A stretch of DNA of 64,000 bases from Epiperipatus broadwayi. Lineage: Eukaryota; Onychophora; Udeonychophora; Euonychophora; Peripatidae. The DNA is taken from the NCBI GenBank assembly GCA_028023455.1, contig JAQFVV010012446.1, positions 870,001 to 934,000 of the forward strand, read 5' to 3'. The stretch's first letter is position 1. Each line of letters opens with the position of its first letter. The position numbers were made by a program, and so were the translations under genes. The notes under the pieces were generated by a model that was not told the origin of the DNA, made no database searches, and worked only from the letters and a program-made list of their open reading frames with translations. Of this stretch, positions 52,118 through 63,948 are shown piece after piece.

Positions 52118-52700
52118 CGCTGACGAAGAAGCTGCAAAAACCAAAACAATTAAATGGGCTGAGTACTTTCGAGGTTTTCCCTCATATTCATGGCCAACAT
52201 AAGTTATAAATCATTTATGTAATGTTGCTAACTAATAAAATATGCAAATGAGAACACGTGTCGCGTCTATTGATGGCATTGTTACCACTGATAACAAAAT
52301 ATGCCTCCTTGATTTTTCTTTTGCAGTCATTGGCTTCAGAGCATACTATCTTGGGGTTGCTGGATTCAAACACATGGCCAGCCTGCTTCTCATGTTCGAA
52401 GAATATTGAGAAGTTATCATTGCTCTTTTTTGTTCTTCTGCAAGTATAAATGTGTTGAGCAGCTCTATTATGAACAGTGGCCTTGGTTTCCCCGTAGTAT
52501 GTGGCACTGCATCCAGCCTAAGGGCATGAAATACTGTACACGACTTGGGGTGTCTGAGATGGATCCATTCTATCCTTGGAATTATTAATAAGTCTGTTAG
52601 TATTAGGGGGAGTGCGGAAGCCAACCTTAAATTCACCAGCCAAAGTCTTTATCATCTGTTGTAATAATTTGGGAATATGAGGGTGATTTGAGGTTTATCT
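52118..52700 (-). pseudogene. Second Penelope-like element, decayed GIY-YIG end
   Basis: Minus-strand frames, with shifts, give a C-P-x-GCSATYYGETKATVHNRA-AQH-like piece (about 52440-52520), then RRTKKSNDNFSIFFEHEKQA, GHVFESSNPKIVCSE and ANDCKRKIKEAYFV (52300-52440). These match the GIY-YIG endonuclease tail of a Penelope-like element. Its 3' sequence (52130-52210) carries gctgagtactttcgaggttt and catattcatggcc, a diverged form of the motif inside the hairpins at 13.9 and 19.7 kb. Confidence 0.72.
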
Positions 52701-53455
52701 TTACTTATGTGATTAGTTATTGATTTTCTGTAAAATTGATCTATTTTCTTTGTAATTAATCTGTAGCTGAAGCTGACACTTAATAAATCTTTTATATAGC
52801 ATGCAATATTTGTCTTCCTATCAGCCTCAAATTTACACTAATTTTGATTCCTAAATAAAAACGCGTTTAAACCTGCGAATTTATGTGTTGTAGGTGAAAT
52901 GGATTTCGGGTGGGTAGAATCTCTGATCTCAAGAGGCTTAACAATCATTCATGAATTATTTTATTTAGATATGAACATTGTTAAATTTTAGTATAAGTTT
53001 ATATTATTATAAGCAATGTTTGATTCATTGTGTATATTAGAATTTGATTGTGAAAAGATTCATCATTATTTTCATTTGATTATAAATGAAATATATCTTA
53101 AGCATATATCATTATTTTGGGCCAATGGTATTTAATTGCTTTATTTTAATCTATCTTAAGTAAGGATTATATTTAGGATAACTAAAATGATAATTTTGCT
53201 TGTATTCTATTTACTCTAAATGCTTTTTGAATTCATGATGCTATAGTAAAAATTATCATTACTGTTTCGTTTTAGTGTAGTTGATGGTCTGATATGTGAT
53301 TGGATAAAGGATTATTTTAAATGCTAAATGATTATTTATTGATTAACATTTGTTAGTTTAGTTTATTACATTCATTCTATTATGAACGATACTATTATTT
53401 ATGGGTATTATAAAAATTAGTATTATTTTTCTTTGATTTATACTTTTTTCAGATA

Positions 53456-53522
53456 CAAATGATGTCCCACTTCGGAACGAGTCACAGCCCATTAGATCCC
53501 ATGTTTTTTGGTCAAAATAATT
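53456..53522 (+). CDS. Candidate terminal exon, unassigned
   Basis: A strong acceptor-like stretch (tttatacttttttcag) precedes a short G+C-richer block. In one frame it reads TNDVPLRNESQPIRSHVFWSK then stop; in another IQMMSHFGTSHSPLDPMFFG, QNN, stop. I recognise neither. It is on the strand opposite to DPP8/9. It may be chance. Confidence 0.25.
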
Positions 53523-53587
53523 AGAGGTAGATGCAATATTTTACTATCATTCTATTAAGAAGAAATATCAAATTGCTTTAGTAATCA

Positions 53588-53808
53588 CATGATTACCATT
53601 TCTAATCCTAGCACATCTGTTATTAACAAAGGCAAAACTCTCCATACAGTAGTCCTCACTGACAAAGGCCACAAGCCAGAAACTAGTCTGGGGATATTGG
53701 ATGAGTAGGCACTAGATGGGGATTTTATGCACAAGCCTCTGGCTTCCATTGATTACTCTAATTGGTACTGGGTGGCACTACTGTATGAAGAGTTTTGCCT
53801 TTGTTTTA
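53588..53808 (+). mobile_element. Hammerhead-family repeat copy R10, short unit with inverted ends
   Basis: Ends pair: tagcacatctgttattaaca then ggcaaaactctccatacagt, against actactgtatgaagagtttt then gcctttgtttt. Between them only the ribozyme half of the unit remains. Forms a compact foldback. Confidence 0.85.
53653..53703 (+). ncRNA. Hammerhead ribozyme with a core mutation (copy R10)
   Basis: UCCUCA/UGGGGA, GAAAC, UA and GUC are intact, but the core reads CUGACAA: the invariant G8 is A, which should abolish cleavage. The outer helix I strand is missing at the 5' side. Confidence 0.75.
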
Positions 53809-54776
53809 GTAATCTTTAATGATTTTACTGCTTTGATGCAATTTATAGGCTTTTCTTTCCATTAATCATTAGCCAACTTTTCTTAGATATAACAGAACTT
53901 GTAGAATACCTTTATAATTGGAATCGTACTTAATATGGCTTGGGGGTCAAAACATGATTTTGAATCCATCAACATCTAAGTTTCATTTAGATTGAGTTTT
54001 TTATTAAAATTTGTATATGTAGATATTGTTTTGGTGGTCAATTTTTAATATATCTGTAGCTAACTTTTCTAAACCAGACAAACATTTATTTTGCTCTTGA
54101 CTTGTAATACAGATTTCTAGAATGATAAAATTTTGCAATACTGATTTGATCATTTCTAAGAAGACTTCTCTAATAATACAGTGGAATGAAATATTGATTC
54201 TGCTGGGAATGCCGGAACAACTGTAAAGATAAAGATAATATGACTTGATCTGAAAACCATAATCATTTAAATCACAAATGAAAGTCTCATGGGATCTCCT
54301 AGGCAGCCTTTAAATTCACAGATCACCATTAACTTTAAGAGCTCAATGACTTAATCTATCTTTTCAGCACCCCCTGAATGTAAAGAATGAAATGGAATCT
54401 ATACATTTTCAAGATTTAGGCAGAAAATAGATTGTAAGCATATCAGTAGTTGCTCAAACATTACTTTTGATAGACATATTGGGGCAACCTGAGATCTCAA
54501 AATTTTGTAACACTAACATATACTTATAAGTACTGCCATTTTTAGATCAATTTTATTTATACAATTTGCTTCCAGACAAGATTTTCCAAGCACATAAGCC
54601 ACTTTCCAAGTGACTCAAATTAAATTCTGAAATCAAACTATTTTTGCCATCAGAATTATTTACTTCAATAAAAAAGTGATGGGGCAAGTATGAATAGATA
54701 ATAGGCAGAATAGCTGTTGAAACATTAATTCAGATATTTTGGGGTAGCTTTAGATTGCAGGACCTAGTAAATAATA
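53809..54776. other. Intergenic or intronic DNA
   Basis: No gene seen; slightly less A+T-rich than its neighbours, without long open frames. Confidence 0.45.
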
Positions 54777-55135
54777 GACACATCATCATCATCATCATCA
54801 CAATCATTATCAATCCACTGCAGGATAAAAGTCTCTCCAAGTTCAATTCATCTTTTCCAATCTTTAGCGTCTCTGCTCCACATCACCCCTGCACACTTTC
54901 TTATTTCATACATCTCACATATGGTCTCTTTCTGGGTCTTTTATAATCTCTTGGAATCCAGTTTAAGATTTCAATTGTCCATTTATTATCATCTCTTCTA
55001 GCAATATGTCCAGCCCAACTCCACTTCAGTCTTTTAATTTTTTCAATGAGATCAGTAACACCTGTTTGTTCTCATATATTGTGTCTTTGATCGCTTCTTG
55101 TAACTCCCAACATGCATCTCTCCATATTCTATTTA
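54777..55135 (-). pseudogene. RTE-type LINE 3'-end remnant with (ATG)n tail
   Basis: Reverse orientation: the catcatcatcatcatcat tail at 54780-54800, then tccactgcaggataaaagtc, gctccacatcacccctgcac and ctcttctagcaatatgtcca. The minus strand encodes, with breaks, W-x-GHIARRD-type sequence (KWSWAGHIARRDDNKWTIEI), the C-terminal zinc-knuckle-like region of RTE proteins. Confidence 0.8.
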
Positions 55136-55458
55136 AAAAATGACAGGAAAATTTAAAATATATAGAGTTATAATATTGCAAAGAGGTGCTCAGTGATTCT
55201 CAAGAAGTAAATGGTCTTGTTGACAACTGGGTGGTCTAAAGCTTCAATTATATAAATAGGCCTGATTTCTTGCTGCAAGGGTTCATTCTATTGTTTTTTG
55301 AGAAGCGTTATCCACCAAATCCACGCTAGTTTTGAATCTGCCATGTCAGGCTAGGCAAAACAGGTTTGCTGTCTCTCGTTGTTTCAAAGACTGCAGACCT
55401 CTATAACTTTATATCTTTAAATCTGTAATATTAAGCTAGCTTATTTACAATATTGAAC

Positions 55459-56068
55459 GTTTATGTATGGGCAAATCGTGTTTGAAAATGGGAGCGTGAA
55501 GATATTAATTGATCACTTTAAATTACTTTTTTACTATGTGAATGAATGACTCTTGTGAAATTGCTAGAATTTACGATACGTCATTCTTATTAAATTAAAC
55601 ATATGTAAACAAGACATTTATTTTATATAGTGTGATGTTTTATAAACTGTAATACCAATAAGCCAATAAGCTAATGCACATGTGATTTGTAGATGTCACT
55701 ATATAAATCAATACTCCCACTTTTTCAAACACAAGATAAAGTCTTTGGGAAAAGATAGAATGAATCCATCTATCCTTTTGACCCAAACGTATATGTATGA
55801 GCAAATCTTAAGTGTTTGAAAATGGGAGTGACATCTACAAAGCACATGTGCATTAGCTTATTAGTATTACAGTTTATAAAACATTGCGCTATATAAAATA
55901 AATGTCTTGTTTACATATGTTTAATTTAATAAGAATGACGTATCGTAAATTCTAGAAATTTCACAAGGGTCATTCATTCACGTAGTAAAAAAGTAATTTA
56001 AAGTGATCAATTAATATCTTCACGCTCCCATTTTCAAACACTTAAGATTTGCCCATACATATATGTTT
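55459..56068. repeat. Long compound hairpin (about 265-275-bp arms)
   Basis: 55459-55735 pairs with 55805-56068. Shared landmarks: gtatgggcaaatc, gaccatcaattaatatcttc-type base, cttacgatacgtcattctta, aaacaagacatttattttat, ctaatgcacatgtg. A partial third arm (56100-56240, ending gttcaata as the left flank begins) extends it, so the locus is a hairpin plus an extra arm. Confidence 0.88.
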
Positions 56069-56240
56069 GGATCGAAAGGATAGATGGATTTATTCTCTCT
56101 TTTCCCCAAGACTTTATCTTGTGTTTGAAAAATGAGAATATTCATTTATATAGTGACATCTACAAAGTGCAGGTGCATTAGCTTATTGGCATTATAGTTT
56201 ATAAAACATCGCGCTATATAAAATGCCTTGTTTATAATGA

Positions 56241-57110
56241 ACGTTCAATATTATTTCTTAAAACGTTTTAAATTAAATCATTTATAAAATAAACTATGTT
56301 AAATTTGCCTGAATTCATCTTTATCCTGTAAAATGAGTTATTGTCAATCTTATTTATTAAAATCTGTTAAATCATTTCTAAAGTAATTATGTAAAACTTA
56401 CCTAAGTTAATCTTTACACTGTCAAGTAATTTATTCATTTAATCTGTAAATAACTGCAATCAGCTATATCTTAAATTTCTCAAAATTGTGGTCATGCCTA
56501 GATTTATTGTTTTAAGTATTTTGTTTAAATTTATATGTTATAATATGCTCATCTTTCAAAACAGCGAATAATAATTGTTAACTAACTTTCAACGGAGATA
56601 ATTAAAATCTCCACTTTAAATATTTTAAGAATGTTACTTGGCATATTAAATAGCTGTTTCAAAATAATATATTGATAGATAATAACTGATCGCTACGCGC
56701 TCGTTATTATCATGATTTTATATATATTATAAATTTCATTATGTTTTGTGAGGGTTTGCTCAGTCAATTATTATAATTTATGACTTTTGATATATGTTAG
56801 TTAGAAGTGATATGCTGGCTAGAAATGATATTAAAGTATATTTGTTAATGTTTATTAATGCCCATCAAATATACTTTCCCTCCTTAATTGCGATTATATA
56901 TATATGCAGATTCAGTATTTTAATGTAGGTTGATTTAATTTAAGCCCTATGGTTAGCATAATTATAATGCTAGTTTAAGAGCTGGGTTGTGTTAATTTGG
57001 CAGATAGAAGCTATCTGTTTTAGGCGCAATTAATTATACATACGTATTGGTTTTTGTGTGCGTTGCGAGTGTGTTTTTATAAAGTATACATTCGTGTGTT
57101 TATATTTTGC
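56241..57110. other. A+T-rich DNA
   Basis: No gene seen. Confidence 0.5.
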
Positions 57111-57118
57111 TGCACCTT

Positions 57119-57313
57119 TTAAATGAGTTCATGGTGACAGACCACCCCATTCTTTAGTTCGGGTATAGCTATCTTTATTAGAACTGGAACATGAGGGACC
57201 ATATTTATAAAGCCTATCCGAGTTCCTGAACTTATCTGTTCACATATTAATTGCAGCAAACCGTCCGGTTTCAAAGCAACAGAGCATTTGATGCTGAAGC
57301 ACTCGCACTGCAA
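57119..57313 (-). CDS. Unassigned 64-codon frame, possible exon or repeat
   Basis: Higher G+C than its surroundings. Reads CECFSIKCSVALKPDGLLQL, ICEQISSGTRIGFINMVPHV, PVLIKIAIPELKNGVVCHHE, LI and stop. An acceptor-like gtttgcag precedes TGCGAGTGC. No ATG start. I recognise no family. Could be a terminal exon or a retroelement piece. Confidence 0.3.
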   Translation of the reverse strand: MQCECFSIKCSVALKPDGLLQLICEQISSGTRIGFINMVPHVPVLIKIAIPELKNGVVCHHELI

Positions 57314-58112
57314 ACTTGTTCTTTAGTATTTTATATAGTGCCATAATATATATATGCGAATCTAAAAGTAATTAGTTCTTTGTCCTCCTTATTAATTAAG
57401 TATTCAGCATTAGACTGAAACTCAAATCTTGGTTACCAGGTTGAATCTGCATTATCTTGAGCTTATTTATTTGCTCACACTATTAATATACATAACAGCC
57501 ATCTTAGAGCTGTATGTATTCATCATCTCTGCTAGGCTATTATCTTGTAACATTAGCAAACCATGAGCAATAAGATGGATATATTACATGATTATAGGCA
57601 TGATTTAGTAACTGCACGTACATTTATTTTAATATGTTAAGATGAGATTGCTGTACTGATAATAGTATCACCTCTTATGTAAAAGCCTGCGTGTGTTGGT
57701 CACGCATATTTAATGCTACATAATTCTTGCCATTTTGTTACTTTATTTTTATGTTGTTTTGTTATTGTTTTAATAAACATGTTTAAAATACAAAATTTGT
57801 TTCATATCTTTCTTGCTCGTAGTTCTAGGTCAATCCAATCCGCATTATCTTATTTCAGCTTCTTAATAATTTATATGTTGAACATACATTGTTTTAGTTA
57901 AGGTAATTAGTGTGTTAAGGGTGTTCCACCTATTGAGTTAAATTGATGGTTATCCCTTGAATCTCATGTTTCTCCCTGTTCTAAGCCAGCTCGTAAATTA
58001 AATTGAGACTGAGTGTGACCTCAGAAATGTCACTCATAAGGTGTTAAATCACGAAGTAATAGCAAATGAGTTAAAGTTTGGTCGGATTAGAGGTCTCACC
58101 ACCTCACTTCGG

Positions 58113-58415
58113 TCAGCTTTGGTGTACTTTGCCTGTACTCTGGGTTTTGTTGCGTGAGTGTACAAATCTGACCGTTACAATAAATTGTAATGGTATGAAT
58201 GGGACAAAAGTATCTATATAAGATGCCCAAAGAACAGTTTTTGTTAAATACAAAAGTGAACTTAGATTTATATCAGATGCACCCTTTAATAAAATTTCTG
58301 CTAAACTGGTTCCTAAAGTCATTTGATCCACATCACCACAAGTTTGAAATGGGTGTGTGATAGTAGGAATGCTAGCTCTAATATGTATATAAGATTTCGT
58401 GTGGTGATACTTTGA
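58113..58415 (-). CDS. Unassigned frame of about 100 codons
   Basis: Open upstream of the ATG at 58331. Reads SYIHIRASIPTITHPFQTCG, DVDQMTLGTSLAEILLKGAS, DINLSSLLYLTKTVLWASYI, DTFVPFIPLQFIVTVRF and a basic tail. The composition looks protein-like, but I recognise no family and see no clean splice sites. A domesticated or decayed retroelement piece is as likely as a host exon. Confidence 0.3.
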   Translation of the reverse strand, partial: SKYHHTKSYIHIRASIPTITHPFQTCGDVDQMTLGTSLAEILLKGASDINLSSLLYLTKTVLWASYIDTFVPFIPLQFIVTVRFVHSRNKTQSTGKVHQS

Positions 58416-60769
58416 TCTTTATTTGAACTAAATAAGTGCCTAACAGGTAGTTCATAAAACTTGTCTAGTCAAAGTAAATAAAATTCATAACTTTAAATTA
58501 ATAGCAACAATAGTAATTTATTCACACTAAATCGTAGTAATTCATAACACACTTGATAAAACATAAGTTGATAACCATTATATACTATGTTTACCTAATG
58601 TGTAAATTAATTATGAGACTAAACAAGACAGGTTTAAAATCAAAGGAAAATCTATATTTACTCTCATTTTTCAAATGTATAAAGTTTATACAGCCTCAGG
58701 ATTCATTCAGATTTAAGGTAATAATTAGGAGAAAATCTAAAATTATATGAAAAGTAAACTTATTATTTAAAGGCAATTTTGATTAATTATCAATGTTTTC
58801 TTTTTAATTATATGTGCATCTAAAAACATGTATTCATAACAAGAACACATATATGTATATTCAGTATTAAATAAATAAATAAAAGAACTTGGGAGCTCAA
58901 GATGATGAAATGATAAAACACACAACACATATACGTGTATAAATAAAAAAAAATCCAATCCATATTGGTTTATCCTAGATTCACGAGATTTAAAATCCAA
59001 TTATTATTCACATTTTCTTCCTAATAAATCATTAGTGATTCTGTTATTAGTGTTTCTTATTTTAATCTTAATTAGTTATCATTTCCATAATTCCGAATTT
59101 TATAACTTAAATCTTTCAGCGTCAGATATATAAGAAACAGTAGTTTTCTTAACGTTTTTTCAGAAGTTATGGTCAACTTTATTATTTTATATATATATAT
59201 TCCTAGAATAACAGTAAAAGTATATTCGACCATGATCCAACATAATACTTAGATATTGAGGTTAATATAAATATCAAATAATTTCATTAAAAGATTCTGG
59301 CAATATAACAAAAAAGAAAACAAACCCATTACGTATATCCCCCGAGTCTAGCGATAAATGTTTGAGAAATTAATATTAAATATTTAAATTTCTTTTTACA
59401 GCACAAGATATATCCAATTCTTATTGCTAATGTTGTTTGGTTTCCTTGATGATTTTGTCATTGCTACATATATGGTATTTTATTGTTGTGTATCAATAGT
59501 ACATATACATATATATGGTGTTCAAATTTAAGTGAATATATTTAGAATTTTTCACTGGAGGTAAATAAATCCCTTTAGAGTACTGTATTAATGCATTCCA
59601 GCTGTTATTAAGCCATGATATGAATTTAAAACTTGCCATTCGAAGCAGACATAAACTTCTTTCTTAGCTATACATTTCTAGGTTTTCTTTTACATGTAAG
59701 TTTTGAATAAATGCCTCCTTTGCTGTTCCTTATAATATGAAAATCTTTATCATTATGAAACTCTCCTTTGAAATAGATAATATCTATATACAAAAGAATA
59801 TACCTTTTTCTAAAAGAGCAAAAAAGAAAAATCTTTTTTTCTTTTACCGATCTGCTTTTTGTCTCTTCTTGTTATCAAGTGATATCCAAAATCCAATCCT
59901 ATTATACTTGATTTGCTCGTGGCATTATTTTTTACAAATATTTAATAAGTAATCGTTATTATAATGAAACTCATTTAAATATTATTTATAAGTACACATA
60001 CATTAATCGCAATCATACACATATAAGTATAATATCTGTTTTTTAAGTTTTATGAAGTGTGTAGGTATAAAATAGATGTTTTATGGAATAAACTTAAGTT
60101 ATGGCTTTTATTCTTAAGATTTAAAGTAATGCTTTTAATTTCTATTACGAGAAAATTATTTCTTTTAAAATTGAGCGATATTTTGAAATGAAATTATTAA
60201 ATAGGTACGTTTCTTTAAGCAGAGATAGATTATACTAAATCATTATTATTTTCTACTTTTATTTTTACAACTATTAAAATATATTCTCACTGTATAATGA
60301 GATGGAGATTAAATAATGTAGAAATTAGAGAGAAATTGATTAGACATTTTAATAATCAGGGATTCTGTATAAATAACAAATAAATTTTTAGTGTATACTT
60401 TGGATATAACTGGTGGTATATACCCTAATGGCACAATATATATGAGTATAAGATAAAATTAACACATCTGTCAAAAACAGCTCCAAAGATTACTGAGTAT
60501 TCAAAACTATAAGGAAAAATAAATTATTTGATTATAGTAATAATTTTCAAGAGCAGGTAAATTATTTAACATTTATCAAATATGTAACACTAAGAATATA
60601 AACTCATTTCATGGAACAAATAAGTCTAAAAATTAAGACAAATTTGCAACCAAAAATCACCACAAATAACAAGTTTCAGCCTTTTTGAAATATCAGTACT
60701 TGATTTGTTACTATATAGAAAACCAAAGGTCAGGTAAAAAATTAACCTTTACCGGACAAAGTAGATTGG
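58416..60769. other. A+T-rich DNA
   Basis: No gene seen. Frames at 58553, 58767 and 59737 are low complexity. Confidence 0.5.
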
Positions 60770-60868
60770 CATTGATATAACAAAAGGTGGGCATTATTTT
60801 CTTTGGGAATCTTACTCGTAAATTGTCTTAGTAATGTATTCTGACTTGTTTGTTCTGTGAAATAATTT
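60770..60868 (+). repeat. Dispersed repeat, copy 2 (pair with 18538-18640)
   Basis: ggcattgatataacaaaagg ... gacttgtttgttctgtgaaa, same order as the 18.5 kb copy. Confidence 0.65.
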
Positions 60869-60906
60869 AATATTTGATTTTCATATATTTTGTTGGTCAA
60901 AAAGTC

Positions 60907-60980
60907 AAGCATAGGTGGTCGAGAGGTCAGCGGCAGCTGCTTTACAAGCAGTTGTCCCGGGTTAGCTTCCCGGCTGATGC
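60907..60980 (+). tRNA. tRNA-like sequence, Val(TAC)-like, probably a pseudogene
   Basis: 74 nt. Anticodon arm CTGC-TTTACAA-GCAG would give anticodon TAC. T arm CCGGG-TTAGCTT-CCCGG has a perfect stem, but the loop lacks the canonical TTCGA. Acceptor strands AGCATAG and CTGATGCT pair only with a bulge. D region ggtcgagaggtcagcggc is plausible. The lost T-loop consensus and imperfect acceptor argue for a decayed tRNA or a SINE head. Confidence 0.45.
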
Positions 60981-61534
60981 TATGACACATGAGAAAAAAA
61001 AGTTTAAATTAAATTTAAATGTTGCTAATTTATGTCGATCGATAAATCACAAATAGTTCTCTAGATTGCATATGTATTAGTAACGATTTAAGTTCAATTT
61101 AAAGTAAAAAATAATGTGATTTTATTTTAAATTTATTGTGGAGAATAAAAAAAAATTAAGTTGAAAATTTCAGTACATTCCAACTAGAATTTTTTAAAAG
61201 ATTTTTTTATTTCTGCAAACTTCATACTTTTTCAAATTTTTACAATGTACAGTACATACAATTTATATACATAATTAAAGATAAAGAATCAATTTTTGCT
61301 AATATATATATATTTACCTAATTGAAATAACAAATTTAATGGTTTACAAACTATTATAAACAAACTTTAAATCTGCAGAAGTACTTTCGGTTAATTTCTT
61401 AAACCTGCCTCAACTGCCATTAAATTAAAAAAACAAAAAAACAAACAGGGAGCAAACGTCATCAATTCAAATCCCACGAATTATAAACCGTTAAATTTAT
61501 TATTCCAATTATAATTACAATTTTGTTTTAATTA

Positions 61535-61753
61535 ATGAACATTTTATTTATATTATATATATTTTTACCTGTATGTGTAAACGTCAAACGTCGCTCCCAA
61601 CTCAATGAGGTATGGCGCAACCAAATATCTTTACAGCAAACAAAACTAATCAATTCTGAATTGTTTGGACATATTTTTGGATCTAAACGAGCTCCTATAC
61701 AAGAAGATTTCAGTTCACAAGGTGAAAGAGCCTGTTGCTACCAACAAAAATAA
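61535..61753 (+). CDS. Candidate small secreted precursor or exon, unassigned
   Basis: 72 codons. It starts with a signal-peptide-like MNILFILYIFLPVCVNV, then basic KRR, a 30-residue stretch, a second dibasic site SKR, and a C-terminal APIQEDFSSQGERACCYQQK. The layout (signal, KRR, spacer, KR, short peptide with Cys-Cys) recalls a neuropeptide or hormone precursor, but no family is recognised. An alternative reading has an acceptor (atatctttacag, about 61639) and a donor (CAAG|GTGAAA, about 61720) that would make an exon encoding QTKLINSELFGHIFGSKRAP, IQEDFSSQ. Confidence 0.35.
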   Translation: MNILFILYIFLPVCVNVKRRSQLNEVWRNQISLQQTKLINSELFGHIFGSKRAPIQEDFSSQGERACCYQQK

Positions 61754-61759
61754 TTCATA

Positions 61760-62967
61760 TCATAAACTCGGAATTGAATATCTCCTTTTAAAATCTTCAT
61801 TTAACAGCAATAACTGTTCATAATAAAAAATATATAAAAATTTGTTCACTATCATTAGTTAAATAATTATAATACGTGTGCATGTATATGAAACTTTCTG
61901 TCTGATCAAATAACTAAAGAATGGAATATTTTGGCCAAGAAATAACACTTTACAATCACTAATGATATGTTGATATTCCCTATATTAGAAAAAATGTAAG
62001 ACATGCATATAAATCTATATGATTGCAGTATATAAATATACATCAGGATGTATATGGGTCCAACAAAATAGAATATAGCTAGCTGATAATTAATTCCATC
62101 AAGTAAATTTTTATTCATTTCAGCTGTAACCCAAATATACCCATGCATTCAAATTCTGTGAATTTCACACTTTTTATATCATTTTGTTTTTAAAAAATAA
62201 ATCTATTTCATAAACGATAATACATTTTCCTAAATTAATCAATAAACCTTCAATTATGCAATATGTATCAATTCCTAAACTAATTTAAACTTTGAAGATA
62301 TAAATGTTAAATAAGTGCATTCTACATCAACACTAAATATGTACAATCTATGTCTCATGGTTCTTTAAAAATTCAGTCATTTTATTGTTCAATAATTTTA
62401 CTTTACGCATAGATTGTAAGTCTTAAAGTTGATGAAAGATGTCACAATTGTTAATTAAATGTAACATGGATAAGATTATAATGACAATTCTGAGTAATCT
62501 ATTTTTAAACATATTTAAAAATATATCAATAATTCAATTTTTCCAAAAGATTCCAAATCAGATCTCAAAATTAAAACAGGGTAGTATCTATTGTCTGATT
62601 TTCACCTAGAGATATCAAAACAGTATTTAATAATTTCTTCCAAAAAAAAATTAAAGGCCTACATACTACCATAATATTTTATTGATTAATTATAAAAGTT
62701 TTCTAATGTAAACTTCATGTTAGTTCATTTTAAAAAAGTTTCAATGCTCATTTGTTGTAGCAATTTAATTTTTTCTCTCGGAAAAATTTAGCTTGATTAA
62801 AGGACCAATTAGATTTGTTAATTTTACAGTTATTTACTTAAACAACTATTCTTTAATTCAAAATGTATTTGTATATTAATTTATTTACTATATTGCTTAA
62901 TTTATCCTAATGTAAGTGTATTCTTATTAAATATATATGTATTCATATAAATTTTCATGAATATAAC
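61760..62967. other. A+T-rich DNA
   Basis: No gene seen. Confidence 0.5.
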
Positions 62968-63098
62968 TTCTAATCACATGATCACCATCTCTTATACTAG
63001 CACATAATTGTTTATAAACAAGGCAAAACTCTCCATACAGTAGTGCCACCCTGTGCCAACCAGAGTAATCAATGGATGCCAGAAGGCTTGTGCATAAA
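62968..63098 (-). mobile_element. Hammerhead-family repeat copy R11 (truncated)
   Basis: Reverse orientation: aatcacatgatcaccatctc, tagcacataattgtttataa, ggcaaaactctccatacagt, gtgccaccctgtgccaacca, ending at gaaggcttgtgcataaa. Truncated before the ribozyme. Confidence 0.85.
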
Positions 63099-63184
63099 TT
63101 CTACTTCAGGCTAAAATATGAAATCTGCTAGTGATTAAAATTTTATAAAATAGTACCGTGTTTAACTGAAAGAATCTAGATTAT

Positions 63185-63471
63185 ATGATAATATAAATTA
63201 TTCTATAAAATGTTACATCTAGTGTTTATTAAAAAAATAATCATATGGTTGGTTGTTCTGAAGTCATGTGAAGTTTAAGCCTCCAGATGGAATTGTTAAG
63301 CATTAAGAATTCCATTTTATCATATGAACGGAACTATTAATGCTTAATAATTCCAGCTGGAGGTTTGAACTTCACACGACCTCCAGACTAATTAATTCTT
63401 GCGATTTTTTTTTAATAAACACTAGATACAAAATTTTGTACAATAATTTATATTATTATATAATTTGGATT
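63185..63471. repeat. Hairpin (about 130-140-bp arms, ~17-bp loop)
   Basis: 63185-63313 and 63331-63471 are inverted copies: tctagtgtttattaaaaaaa, gaagtttaagcctccag and taagcattaagaattcc each meet their complement. Confidence 0.88.
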
Positions 63472-63732
63472 CTTATAGTTAAGTACTGTCCACCATTTTG
63501 ATAAAATTAAGAGAGGATTTTATAAAATTTTAACCAGTAGCAGATTTTTAAATTAATATATAAATACTTTTTTAAGTAAATAAAGTTAAGTAAACAAATA
63601 TTTTCACATATTTTATTATTCTACCTTTTTTTTTTTTTTTGTATTTTGCTAATTGTGTCCTTAATAAAATTAATTTTTGATATTTTTATTTTTGTCATTT
63701 TGTGTAATTGGTTGATAATTTAACATACATTG

Positions 63733-63948
63733 ATTACGTAAGTAATATTTACTAAGGCAATAAACCTTTAAGTATGTGCGCTTAAAATACGAAGGTAGGG
63801 ACCTCTACATGTCTTAACCACAAGCTTACTACCCTCTTTTCTTCCAAAGAGTAAGCTTGTGGTTAAAACCTGTAGAGGTCCCAACCTTCATATTTTCAAA
63901 CGCACATGCTTAAAGGTTTATTGATTTAGTAAATATTACTTATGTAAT
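63733..63948. repeat. Hairpin (about 98-bp arms, 18-bp loop)
   Basis: 63733-63830 and 63849-63948 are inverted copies (ggtagggacctctacatgtc against tgtagaggtcccaacc). A run tttcttcca forms the loop. Confidence 0.9.

Noticed and set aside
52118-52160. CTGACGAAGAAGCTGC in the Penelope 3' region as a hammerhead core
   Set aside because: No GAAA partner and no helix II; only the box resembles.
52406-52588. Plus-strand frame of 60 codons
   Set aside because: Antisense shadow of the Penelope-like GIY-YIG remnant.
61906-62148. Minus-strand frame with GYIWVTAEMN, reminiscent of a DPP8/9 N-terminal propeller strand
   Set aside because: A stop lies immediately upstream in frame, no acceptor fits the required phase, and the rest of the frame does not align.
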